Assembly: GCA_964554585.1 (NCBI GenBank)
Contig: CAZKPD010000001.1
Coordinates: forward strand, 37,367-101,366
DNA: 64,000 nt
Reading direction: 5' to 3'
Origin: Perlabentimonas sp964554585
GTDB lineage: Bacteria > Bacteroidota > Bacteroidia > Bacteroidales > Tenuifilaceae
The position numbers and the translations under genes are program-made. The notes below the pieces were generated by a model that ran no database searches, was not told where the DNA came from, and was given only the letters and a program-made list of their open reading frames with translations. Shown piece after piece: positions 35,321 to 44,600 of this stretch (the stretch's first letter is position 1; every line of letters starts with the position of its first letter).

Positions 35321-35328
35321 TAACTTTG
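35321..35328 (+). promoter_or_regulatory. Bacteroidota -7 element eight bases before ftsX
   Basis: TAACTTTG matches TAnnTTTG. No obvious -33 box at the right spacing. If used, the leader would be only a few bases. Confidence 0.35.
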
Positions 35329-35336
35329 CGGGCACT

Positions 35337-36212
35337 ATGAAACGGGATAAGAAAAGTACTAAATGGAAGATACGTAGTTCGTATCTCTCTTCTATTGTCA
35401 GCAATTCGCTGGTGCTGTTTATGCTGGGGATACTGATGCTGTTGCTTTTTAATGCTAAAAGGTTATCGGATTATGTAAAAGAGAGTATTGGTTTTTCCGT
35501 TGTACTCCACGATGATATGCGCGAAGTAGATGCCAATTTCTTGCGAAAAACCTTGGATGCATCCCCCTACGTGAGATATACAGAGTTTATATCTAAAGAA
35601 CAAGCAGCAAAGGAGTTGCAGGAAGAACTTGGCGAAGATTTTTTAGGATTCCTCGGTTACAACCCCTTATCATCTTCCATTGAAGTGAGGTTGAATGCGC
35701 AGTATGCTAATCCTGACAGTATTCAAAAGATTGAGGATGAGCTGATGGCGTTGCGCCCTGTTAAAGAGGTGCTCTATCAAAAATCGCTGGTGAATTTGGT
35801 AAATGAGAATGTTCAAAAAATAAGTGCCATAATCCTGCTTTTTGGGCTATTGCTCTTTTTTATTGCGGTAGTGCTGATGAATAACACCATAAGGCTTTCG
35901 GTGTATTCCAAAAGGTTTATCATCAACACCATGAAGCTTGTTGGGGCGACCTGGGGGTTTATTCGACGTCCCTTTCTTGTGAAGGGACTTGCGCATGGTA
36001 TTTATGCATCCCTATTAGCCATTGCTTTACTCTCCGGGGTAATCTATTTTATTCAGAAGGAGTTTTATGAGGTGGTAAACTTTGGGCAAACTGAGCTCTT
36101 GGCGCTACTTTTAGGTGCTGTTCTTTTTGCAGGTTTGGTCATCAGCCTCCTGTCCACATTTTTTGCAGTAACAAAGTACCTTAAGGTAAAGGTTGACGAT
36201 TTATACTATTAA
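35337..36212 (+). CDS. ftsX: Cell division protein FtsX (permease)
   Basis: 291 residues with four membrane helices (NSLVLFMLGILMLLLF; ISAIILLFGLLLFFIAVVLM; GLAHGIYASLLAIALLSGVIYF; LLALLLGAVLFAGLVISLLST) and a periplasmic loop between helices 1 and 2. FtsX pairs with the ATPase FtsE and transmits ATP hydrolysis to peptidoglycan hydrolases at the septum; ftsE is not adjacent here. NTMKLVGATWGFIRRPF is the typical conserved segment before helix 3. It starts 46 bases after yfhO. Confidence 0.93.
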   Translation: MKRDKKSTKWKIRSSYLSSIVSNSLVLFMLGILMLLLFNAKRLSDYVKESIGFSVVLHDDMREVDANFLRKTLDASPYVRYTEFISKEQAAKELQEELGEDFLGFLGYNPLSSSIEVRLNAQYANPDSIQKIEDELMALRPVKEVLYQKSLVNLVNENVQKISAIILLFGLLLFFIAVVLMNNTIRLSVYSKRFIINTMKLVGATWGFIRRPFLVKGLAHGIYASLLAIALLSGVIYFIQKEFYEVVNFGQTELLALLLGAVLFAGLVISLLSTFFAVTKYLKVKVDDLYY

Positions 36213-36229
36213 GTGTTAAACGGTAGAAT

Positions 36230-36496
36230 ATGAATAAGACACAACAGAAACAACAAGGAGAGAAGCCCGAATCCCGATTCCCTTTAGGCAAAGAGAACTA
36301 TAAGCTAATGCTTATCGGCCTGCTAATCATTGTTGTTGGTTTTGCACTCATGATAGGGGGTGGCTCTGACGATCCCAACGTGTTTAGCGAAAAAATTTTT
36401 AGTTTCAGGCGTATTACGCTTGCTCCATTAATCGTGCTGTTTGGGTTTATTTTTCAGATTTATGCCATAATGAAAAAGCCCAAAACCGATAAATAG
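36230..36496 (+). CDS. DUF3098 family small membrane protein
   Basis: 88 residues with two helices (LMLIGLLIIVVGFALMIGGG and RITLAPLIVLFGFIFQIYAIM) separated by a short loop (SDDPNVFSEKIFSF). The composition and position between ftsX and uppP fit DUF3098, a family found almost only in Bacteroidota. Function unknown. Its stop is eight bases before uppP. Confidence 0.9.
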   Translation: MNKTQQKQQGEKPESRFPLGKENYKLMLIGLLIIVVGFALMIGGGSDDPNVFSEKIFSFRRITLAPLIVLFGFIFQIYAIMKKPKTDK

Positions 36497-36504
36497 CGAA
36501 TCAT

Positions 36505-37296
36505 ATGGATTTACTTCAGGCACTAATCCTTGGAATAATCCAGGGGTTAACCGAATTTTTACCCGTTAGTAGCTCCGGTCATCTTGAGATTGGTAAGGCC
36601 TTGCTAGGTGTTGATGTTGAGGTGAGCCTTAGCTTCTCTGTTGCAGTGCATGGTGCTACCGTGCTAAGCACTATTCTTGTGTTTTGGAAAGATATAGTAG
36701 CCCTAATTAAGGGGTTGTTCAAATTTGAGTGGAACTGGGAAACCAAGTATATTACACTTATCGTTGTTTCTATGATCCCCGTGGGAATTGTGGGTGTGTT
36801 TTTTAAGGATAGCGTTGAGACCCTGTTTTCGGGCCGAATACTATTGGTGGGATTAATGCTCCTGGTTACCGCTTTGCTACTTACGCTTTCAATGGTTATT
36901 AAGCACAAGCAGGAGAAAGAGATTACATTTTGGGATGCGCTAATTATGGGTATTGCTCAGGCTATAGCCGTTATTCCGGGTATTTCGCGTTCCGGTGCAA
37001 CCATTGCCACAGGGCTAATGCTGGGGAATAAACGGCCCGAAGTTGCCCGATTTTCTTTCCTTATGGTGCTTATTCCAATCCTCGGTGCCAACTTCTTAGA
37101 TTTGGTTACCGGGAGTTTCTCCTCAGATGCCGGAGTAGGTGTAATGCCAATTATCGTTGGATTTATTGCGGCTTTTGTGGTGGGAGTTTTTGCCTGTAAG
37201 GCAATGATGAAGCTGGTTTCTCAGAATCGTCTAATCTGGTTTGCCGTTTATTGTGCTGTGGTTGCTCTGTTTACCATTGGCTGGTTTTTATGTTAG
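36505..37296 (+). CDS. uppP: Undecaprenyl-diphosphate phosphatase (UppP/BacA)
   Basis: 263 residues with about eight membrane helices. Active-site motifs are visible: GLTEFLPVSSSGHLEIG and VIPGISRSGATIATGLML. The enzyme dephosphorylates undecaprenyl diphosphate to recycle the lipid carrier for peptidoglycan, O-antigen and other glycans; loss of the carrier is bacitracin's mode of action. Cytoplasmic membrane. Together with FtsX and YfhO it marks this block as envelope biogenesis. Confidence 0.96.
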   Translation: MDLLQALILGIIQGLTEFLPVSSSGHLEIGKALLGVDVEVSLSFSVAVHGATVLSTILVFWKDIVALIKGLFKFEWNWETKYITLIVVSMIPVGIVGVFFKDSVETLFSGRILLVGLMLLVTALLLTLSMVIKHKQEKEITFWDALIMGIAQAIAVIPGISRSGATIATGLMLGNKRPEVARFSFLMVLIPILGANFLDLVTGSFSSDAGVGVMPIIVGFIAAFVVGVFACKAMMKLVSQNRLIWFAVYCAVVALFTIGWFLC

Positions 37297-37313
37297 CTTT
37301 TTTAATTTAAGAA

Positions 37314-38012
37314 ATGTACTATTCCGAGTCAGACTGGAAAGAGGGGGTTGTTCTGCTCTTTGATAAGCCTTTGCACTGGACCTCATTTAACCTAGTAAGC
37401 AAGGTTCGCTCTCTTTTGCGGCACAAGTATGGGCTGAAAAAGATTAAGGTGGGTCATGCCGGAACCCTTGATCCATTAGCCACAGGCTTGCTGGTTGTTT
37501 GTGTGGGAAAAGCCACTAAGCAGGTTCCTACGCTACAGGGTCTACCTAAAGAGTATATAGCCGATATTCGGCTTGGGGCTACTACTCCTTCATACGATTT
37601 GGAAACTCAAATTGACAAGGAATATCCAACAGAGCATATCAACGAGGAGTTGATTCGGGAAGTGCTAAAAGGGTTTTTGGGTGATCAAATGCAGGTTCCT
37701 CCATTATTCTCTGCCAAGTTTGTTGATGGAGGTCGGGCTTATAATTTGGCGCGCAAGGGTGTTCAAATGGAGTTGGACCCTGCACCCATTACCATTTATG
37801 ATATTGAGCTGGTTGCTATGCAAATGCCCATAATTACAGTTAAAGTGAATAGTAGTAAAGGGACCTACATTAGGGCGTTGGCGCGTGATGTTGGCATGGC
37901 ACTGCAATCAGGAGCACACTTGGTGGGTTTACGAAGAACGGCTATTGGGGCAATGCACATCGACGGTGCGCTTACCATAGAGCAGTTTGAGAAAAATTTA
38001 CAGTCAATGTAA
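37314..38012 (+). CDS. truB: tRNA pseudouridine(55) synthase
   Basis: 232 residues. The opening GVVLLFDKPLHWTSFNLV and the catalytic-aspartate motif VGHAGTLDPLATGLLVV are clear, with KGTYIRALARDVG downstream. TruB makes pseudouridine-55 in the T-loop of most tRNAs. It is near the short end of the family because the C-terminal PUA-like extension is missing, which is usual in Bacteroidota. It starts 17 bases after uppP. Confidence 0.95.
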   Translation: MYYSESDWKEGVVLLFDKPLHWTSFNLVSKVRSLLRHKYGLKKIKVGHAGTLDPLATGLLVVCVGKATKQVPTLQGLPKEYIADIRLGATTPSYDLETQIDKEYPTEHINEELIREVLKGFLGDQMQVPPLFSAKFVDGGRAYNLARKGVQMELDPAPITIYDIELVAMQMPIITVKVNSSKGTYIRALARDVGMALQSGAHLVGLRRTAIGAMHIDGALTIEQFEKNLQSM

Positions 38013-38061
38013 CAAATGCTAAAACCGCACGTATAAGGAGCACCTGCAGATTTTGAGATTT

Positions 38062-38086
38062 TAAGGCTATCTTTGCCTTATTTTTT
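38062..38086 (+). terminator. Short candidate intrinsic terminator after truB
   Basis: TAAGGC (38062-38067) and GCCTTA (38075-38080) make a 6-bp stem with a 7-base loop, followed by six Ts (38081-38086). The loop plus the first G of the right arm also spells TATCTTTG, an exact TAnnTTTG match for a queA promoter (38068-38075), so one of the two readings may be accidental. Confidence 0.4.
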
Positions 38087-38153
38087 ATGCTGTTTGGGCC
38101 AATTATAATACTGCCATTCATAAGTTTATAATCATTTTAATCTACAATAATCA

Positions 38154-39203
38154 ATGAAATTATCTCAGTTTAAGTACAATCTACCGCAAGAGCTTATTGC
38201 TAAGTTTCCTGCGGAGAATCGTGACGAATCACGTCTGATGGTAATTAACCGTAAGGATCGCTCTATCCATCATCATCAGTTTAAGGATTTAATCAACTTT
38301 TTCGATGGAGGAGACGTATTGGTATTCAATAACACCAAGGTATTCCCGGCGCGGTTGCATGGTAATAAGGAGAAAACCGGTGCTGATATTGAGGTTTTTT
38401 TGTTGAGAGAGCTCAATAGGGAACAGCGTCTTTGGGACGTGTTGGTTGATCCTGCTCGTAAGATAAGGATTGGAAATAAGCTCTATTTTGGTGAGGATGA
38501 TGTGCTTGTTGCTGAGGTGATTGATAATACCACCAGCCGAGGGCGAACTCTTCGATTCCTTTTTGATGGAACCTATGAGGAGTTTAAGGATACCCTGTAT
38601 AGGCTGGGGGAGACCCCACTTCCCAAATTCTTGAAAAGAGAGGTTGTTCCCGAAGACAAGGAGCGCTATCAAACCATTTTTGCCAAACACGAAGGGGCTG
38701 TGGCAGCACCCACAGCAGGTTTGCATTTTAGCCGAGAGCTACTAAAAAGGCTTGAAATTAAGGGGATTGATTTTGCAGAGATTACACTTCATGTGGGGCT
38801 TGGAAATTTTAGAAGCGTTGACGTGGAGGACCTTACCAAACACAAAATGGATTCGGAGCAGATTGACATTCCCGAAGCTTCAGCAGAGGTGATTAATCAG
38901 GCTAAAATGCGTAAAAACAAGGTTTGCGCAGTGGGGACTACCGTACTTCGTACGCTAGAAAGTTCTGTATCTACCGAAGGGTTCGTAAAACCCTACTCGG
39001 GTTGGACCAATAAGTTTATCTTCCCTCCCTACGATTTTAGCGTACCCGATGCCATGGTGTCAAATTTCCATCTGCCCTATTCAACCCTTTTGATGATGGT
39101 TTCAGCTTTTGCGGGATATGATTTCCTTTTTGAAGCTTACAAAGTGGCTATTTCAGAAAAATACCGATTTGGTACTTATGGAGATGCAATACTGATTCTA
39201 TAA
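38154..39203 (+). CDS. queA: S-adenosylmethionine:tRNA ribosyltransferase-isomerase QueA
   Basis: 349 residues. FKYNLPQELIAKFPAENRDE is the standard N-terminus; further QueA segments are FNNTKVFPARLHG, GAVAAPTAGLHFS, TLHVGLGNFRSV and SNFHLPYSTLLMMVSAF. QueA transfers the ribosyl moiety of S-adenosylmethionine to preQ1-tRNA to form epoxyqueuosine. Together with queD (11453) it indicates queuosine synthesis. It ends about 20 bases before a strong hairpin with a T-tract. Confidence 0.96.
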   Translation: MKLSQFKYNLPQELIAKFPAENRDESRLMVINRKDRSIHHHQFKDLINFFDGGDVLVFNNTKVFPARLHGNKEKTGADIEVFLLRELNREQRLWDVLVDPARKIRIGNKLYFGEDDVLVAEVIDNTTSRGRTLRFLFDGTYEEFKDTLYRLGETPLPKFLKREVVPEDKERYQTIFAKHEGAVAAPTAGLHFSRELLKRLEIKGIDFAEITLHVGLGNFRSVDVEDLTKHKMDSEQIDIPEASAEVINQAKMRKNKVCAVGTTVLRTLESSVSTEGFVKPYSGWTNKFIFPPYDFSVPDAMVSNFHLPYSTLLMMVSAFAGYDFLFEAYKVAISEKYRFGTYGDAILIL

Positions 39204-39223
39204 GGATAGGATATTTTTTAATT

Positions 39224-39261
39224 AACCTCAGTTACACCTATAGGTGGGCTGAGGTTTTTTT
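39224..39261 (+). terminator. Intrinsic terminator after queA
   Basis: AACCTCAG (39224-39231) pairs with CTGAGGTT (39249-39256); the inner CACCTATAGGTG (39235-39246) is also self-complementary. A run of seven Ts (39255-39261) follows on the + strand, so it should stop the forward transcript. The reverse gene ends inside its T-run. Confidence 0.85.
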
Positions 39262-40246
39262 ATTGGATAAACTGACACCCAATGGATAACGCAAGCAATA
39301 GTGTTAAAAACAGTTCAGGCCAAAACCTGTTTCTTGCAAAGGAGAAGTAGTTAGCCATAATAAACGCAACGGGTATAGCACCAATGTATAACATCTCAAT
39401 GGAGCTGAAGGAGGTTATAATGGATACTCCGGCAGAAAAAACGATAATCCAGGCAAAAAGGATATAAAACTTTCGGACACTAATTTTTTGGGTGTTCAAA
39501 TCCCTTAATGTATAAAGTGACGAGAAGATGAGCAGCAAAGCGCTAAAGGAATAAAAAATAATAAAGCATATCTCCTGTAAACCGAATGTAAAAGAGGAGG
39601 TGAGTATGTTGCTGATTAAAGAGGTAAGACCGGCTACTGACTGGTATCGTAAAAAAAAGTAGCTAAATATAAAGAACCAGGGGGCTATAAACCCGAATAG
39701 CAACGAAAACCATTGGCGAGCTCCCGAATTATTGAGAATAATTACCCCAATAAATGCTAAGGCTAAAAAGCTGGCCAAAGGAAGATAGATGAGCGATCCA
39801 ATTCCTAAAAAGAATCCGGCCTTAAAAAGCCGATCCAAAAAATCTTTTCCTTCATAAATGCCCAAAAGATTATCAATGGCTATAATGAGGAAAGGAGCAG
39901 CAACCAATGCCGGATTGATATGCTGTAAAGGGATATAAGCCGAAGATAGAATGATGTAGAGTAATGCGGGAAGATACGATCGGTGCTTAATAATTATGTG
40001 CTTGGTATTTAGGTGAATAAGGTAAAATGCGGAAGCTGTGGTAATGACAAAAGCGGCTATTTTTTCTAATAATAGGTTTCCACCAAACAAACCAATTAAG
40101 AGATTGTATAATGGCATCCCAACTTCATGCACCAGGGGTGAAGGCTCTAACAGAAAAAAAGATTTACCCCAAATCAGCAAGGCAGTGAGAATGGTTGCTA
40201 ACAGGACAGCCGGGGCAGATCCTCTGAAAAATTTGAGTAGTTTCAT
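39260..40246 (-). CDS. Multi-pass membrane protein of unknown function, coupled to purD
   Basis: 328 residues with about 9-10 membrane helices and few charged residues. The start ATG overlaps the purD stop by four bases (ATGA), a sign of translational coupling. I do not recognise the family with certainty; such proteins adjacent to purD are found in several Bacteroidota. No transport or catalytic motif is visible. The helices are separated by short loops, without a large soluble domain. Confidence 0.75.
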   Translation of the reverse strand: MKLLKFFRGSAPAVLLATILTALLIWGKSFFLLEPSPLVHEVGMPLYNLLIGLFGGNLLLEKIAAFVITTASAFYLIHLNTKHIIIKHRSYLPALLYIILSSAYIPLQHINPALVAAPFLIIAIDNLLGIYEGKDFLDRLFKAGFFLGIGSLIYLPLASFLALAFIGVIILNNSGARQWFSLLFGFIAPWFFIFSYFFLRYQSVAGLTSLISNILTSSFTFGLQEICFIIFYSFSALLLIFSSLYTLRDLNTQKISVRKFYILFAWIIVFSAGVSIITSFSSIEMLYIGAIPVAFIMANYFSFARNRFWPELFLTLLLALSIGCQFIQ

Positions 40247-41529
40247 CCTTCGTAATGGAGTAAATCATTCCCAATATCTGTCCGAAAGTATTTACCGTCA
40301 AACTCAATTTGCTGTGCATTTTCATAGGCATAGCCTATGGCCTCCTGTAGGCTTTTACCAACACCTACCGAGGCTAATACCCTGCCACCGCTTGTTACTA
40401 AAGCACCCTTAGGGTTTGTTTTTGTCCCTGCATGAAAAGTGATGCAAGAGCTAGAATTCTTTCCCAGTGTGATGCCTAATCCCTTACTATGTGCACCGGG
40501 GTAGCCTTTCGATGCTAGGACAACTGCTACAGCCGTATGGTCATAAAACTCTACAAGTGCTGTATGAAGTTGTTGGTTGGGGATTAGGGAGAAAAGTTCT
40601 ACAATATCCGTTTTTAACCGTGGCATCACAACTTGGGTTTCAGGATCCCCCATGCGAACATTGTACTCAATCACATAGGGCTCACCTTTCACATTCATAA
40701 GGCCAATAAAAATGAAACCGTTATAGGCAATTCCCTCTTTTGCGAGCCCGCTAATGGTGGGTTTCACTATTTGTTCCTCAACTTTCTGCTGAAATTGGGA
40801 ATCAAAAAATTGAACCGGAGATACGGCTCCCATGCCTCCGGTATTTAGACCAGTATCATTATCACCCACACGCTTATAATCCTTTGCCTCCGGCAAAAGG
40901 ACATATGATTTTCCGTCGGTTAGTACAAATGACGATACTTCAATACCCTCTAAAAACTCTTCGATTACGACCGTATTACCGGCAGCACCAAATGCGCCTT
41001 TAAACAATGCATTAAGGCTCTTTTCTGCCTCTTTCAGATTTTCGCAAATTATAACCCCTTTCCCTGCTGCCAACCCGTCGGCTTTTAGCACGTATGGGGC
41101 CTTCATTTGGGTTAAAAAGAGGAGAGCTTCCTCTTTTTGATGAATCTCAAAACTCCTGTGTTTTGCGGTGGGAATCCCATGCCGGTTCATAAAACCCTTT
41201 GAGAATGCTTTGCTACCCTCAAGCTTAGCTCCCATTTTTGTGGGTCCAATCACTGGGATTTTTCGTAGCTCCTCATCGGCCAGAAAAAAGTCGTGTAACC
41301 CATTAACCAAAGGGTTTTCAGGGCCCACAACAACCATTGTGATATTGTGCCTCAGCACAGCAAGTTTAATTTGCTGAAAATCATTTATATCTAAAGGGAT
41401 GTTTTTACCTAAACTTTGTGTTCCGGGGTTGCCGGGAGCTATAAATAGTCGGCGTAGCAACGGGCTTTTACTTATTTTCCATGCTAGGGCATGTTCTCTA
41501 CCTCCCGAGCCAATTAAAAGGATATTCAT
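40243..41529 (-). CDS. purD: Phosphoribosylamine-glycine ligase
   Basis: 428 residues. The N-terminus LLIGSGGREHALAWKI and LFIAPGNPGT, the ATP-grasp segment APYVLKADGLAAGKGVIIC, LNTGGMGAVSP and YNVRMGDPETQVVMPRL are PurD hallmarks. It forms glycinamide ribonucleotide from phosphoribosylamine, glycine and ATP, the second step of purine synthesis. Cytoplasmic. It is alone among purine genes here; the downstream membrane protein is translationally coupled. Confidence 0.97.
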   Translation of the reverse strand: MNILLIGSGGREHALAWKISKSPLLRRLFIAPGNPGTQSLGKNIPLDINDFQQIKLAVLRHNITMVVVGPENPLVNGLHDFFLADEELRKIPVIGPTKMGAKLEGSKAFSKGFMNRHGIPTAKHRSFEIHQKEEALLFLTQMKAPYVLKADGLAAGKGVIICENLKEAEKSLNALFKGAFGAAGNTVVIEEFLEGIEVSSFVLTDGKSYVLLPEAKDYKRVGDNDTGLNTGGMGAVSPVQFFDSQFQQKVEEQIVKPTISGLAKEGIAYNGFIFIGLMNVKGEPYVIEYNVRMGDPETQVVMPRLKTDIVELFSLIPNQQLHTALVEFYDHTAVAVVLASKGYPGAHSKGLGITLGKNSSSCITFHAGTKTNPKGALVTSGGRVLASVGVGKSLQEAIGYAYENAQQIEFDGKYFRTDIGNDLLHYEG

Positions 41530-41612
41530 GGGTAGTGTTTGATTGTTTTTGTAAAAATAGAGTATATGTTTTTATTGTCAAACAGTATTTGCTTTAGAAT
41601 ACGATAAATAGT

Positions 41613-41642
41613 AAGAAAGCCTCCTTTTTGGGAGGCTTTCTT
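41613..41642 (-). terminator. Strong hairpin after the giant type IX secreted protein gene
   Basis: AAGAAAGCCTCC (41613-41624) and GGAGGCTTTCTT (41631-41642) form a perfect 12-bp stem with a 6-base loop, 21 bases past the stop of the giant gene and 84 bases before purD. The 3' part on the minus strand is U-rich but lacks a clean T-run, so termination efficiency is uncertain. Confidence 0.75.
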
Positions 41643-41662
41643 GTGGACTATTTTAAGAGGAC

Positions 41663-44600
41663 TTACTGTTTTATCATTTTGTGGATTGCCATTTTCCCTT
41701 CATGCCCAATAAACGTAATAATGTAAATGCCGGGCTTTAGGGTTGATGTGTTGAGTTTTGAATCCGTTAGCGTAGTTTCAGCTATCTTATGTCCGGTAAT
41801 GCTAGAAATGATTACCCTTTTCACTAGCTGGGCATTTTCAATATAGATCTCATTGCCAAATGGGTTGGGATAGGGCGTTGCCCCAATTAGCTGTTCTGTG
41901 GGGATACTCACGTATATTAGCTCCACAGGGATTGTAATGTTTACCCCATCTACCTCAAAACTATTGCTATACCCTTCGTGATCGTTGGCAGTTACAGTGA
42001 ATGTGTAATTTCCATTGGGCAGATCAATGTATGTAAAGCCGTCATTATCAGAGACAATGGGTGTGTAGCCCGCAATAGTAATCTCTGCATTCTTAACTGC
42101 GTTACCTTTATCATTGGTTACATAGAACGATACGGTATAGGTATCCACAGGGGTAACTGTAATCTCAAGGGTGTTGCTAACGCCCATACAACCCAATTTG
42201 GTTACCTCAACGGAATAAACTCCCTCTTGCGTAGCCTGATAGCTACTTTGGGTTGCTCCGCTAATGGGTTCATCGTTACGGAACCATTGGTATGCCTCAC
42301 CGTCCGTAATATCCACCACAAAAGTTACGCTGATAGCATCGCCTTCTGTCCAAACCAGAGGATCGGTTGTGCTAATGGTGGGTGTGGGTATGGGGTTAAC
42401 AGTAACTGTCATCTCTGCATATTTCTGACACCCATTGGCAAAAGAAGCGGTAGCCCTAATGGTGAAATCATCGGTAATATTAGTTACCAGACCAGTGGCT
42501 GAGTCAACCGTTGCCGAACCATTCACAATGGTATAAATCATTATGAGGTTTCCTTCAGCTACGGCTGTGTAGGTTTCGGTAGCTCCCGCGCATAGCATTT
42601 CGGGTCCTGCAATAAACACGGGCACCGGGTAAGCGTTTAGGGTTACCTCAACCATTTGTGGACTGTTATCCACCTCAAATGTGCCATTAAAGGTATGATA
42701 ACAGGTTGCTGAAACCTGGAAGGTGTAGTCGCCATTTGGTAAATTGATAGTGGCATTTCCTATATCATTGGTATATAATGGTTGGTAACCCTCGATTGTA
42801 ATTTCAGCATTCTCAATGGGTTCATCATTTTCTCCTGCCACATTAAAGGCAATGGTGTAAACCGGTATAAGTGTAATTTCAATCTCGTTGCTTAGTCCGG
42901 TACAACCCAGTAGAGTAGCCTCTACCGTGTAGATACCCTCTTGAGTAGCTAGGTAGCTGCTTTGGGTTGCTCCGCTTATGGGATCATCGTTGTGGAACCA
43001 CTGGTATGCTTCAGCATCGGCAATATCTGTAGAAATAGCAACATTGATAACCTCATTCTCTAGCCATTCAAGCGGATCTGTTGTGCTAATAACGGGTGTG
43101 GGGATGGGATTGACAATTACATCCAGTTCTACATATTCCTCTCCACAATTGTTGAATCCGTATGCGGTAGCTGCAATGGTGAAATTTTCGGTAATATCGG
43201 TTACCTCACCCGTGATTGGATTAACAGTGGCACTTCCACTTACAAGCGAGTACACAATAAACTCCGCATTCTCGGCAGTGGCAGTATAAGTTTCAGTTGA
43301 ACCCTCACAAAGCTGAGTAGAGCCCTGAACGAACATGGGAATTCCCACATTTAGCGTTACGTTAAGAGTAATCTCCTCACTCTCTTTGGTACAACCTGCC
43401 GTGTTCATTCCAATCACTTTAACACGCATGCCATCCATTGGATCCGTAATAGTTAGAGTGGTATTGGGGCTATAGCCTCCCTGTGGTATATCATCAATTA
43501 CAAAAAGATAGTTAAAGCCGGGAGAAACCGAAATTTCTACCTCAGTCCCTTGACAAACATTGTTATCCGGTTGTATATCAATGGTAAATGAGGGTGCAGA
43601 ATAGGTTGAGGATACCTGAACCGAGGAGTTTACGATACATCCATACTGATCGGTAACATTGTAGGTGTAGGAACCCACAGATAGATTAAACTGATCCTTT
43701 TCATCCACCACAATACCGCTACCATTGGTGGTTGACCAATTAAATTCGTAGGGTGCTGAGCAACCGTTTACGGTAAGCAGAATAGAACCATCATTGTCGG
43801 TGGGGCAAGTGGTTTTTATCACCGTTGCATGAACATCCAATGCATAGAGCGGTTCACCAACTAAAACCGGAATGGTTAGGGCAAAATCATCGCTATCATC
43901 ACCGGGTGTACCCATATCGTCAGTAACGGTAACCCAGTATTCGCCGGCACTCAAGTTGGTTGCTGTGATCACATCGGTTTGACCGTTACTCCATTCAATG
44001 GTGATATTGCCGGTTATGTTCTCAAAATCAATGGTTACACTTCCATCAGCACCACCCTTACATTTCGGGTTTTTAATATCTACAATATAGGCATTGAAAA
44101 GGCCTTGGTCTAACACATTAAATACTGTGTCCACATTACAACCGTTGGCATCCTCAAGGTAGAGCACATATGCTCCACCACGGATTCCTGTAAGATTTTG
44201 ACTGTTGGATTCCTCACCGTTGGGCTTTTTCCAATTATATGAGTAGGGTTCAGCACCCTTATTAACGGTAAGGTTTATTGCCCCGTTGGGGGATGAAGTG
44301 CTGGTATTATTGGTTACCGTACTTCCTCCAAAGTTAATCCTTTCGGGTTGTGTTAGCTCAAAGGTTTCAGTTGCGGTACAACCATTGGCATCGGTAACAG
44401 TTACGCTATAAATCCCTGCAGTGAGGGATCCTTGGTTTTGAGTAGTGGGTGCAATGCCATAGCCACGCACTATATCCCAGAAAAAGGTGTAATCGCCGGT
44501 ACCGCCTGTAACTGTGAGGGTAATGGCACCGTTATCATTGCCATAGCAACCGTTTACATGGGTTAAGGTGCTATTTATCTGAATGGGTTCCGGAGCAATA

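Noticed and set aside
39235..39246. CACCTATAGGTG as an operator
   Set aside because: It is the inner part of the terminator hairpin, which fully explains it.
41978..43289. Long forward open frames opposite the giant protein gene
   Set aside because: They are low-complexity shadows of the Gly/Thr-rich reverse gene with no family resemblance.
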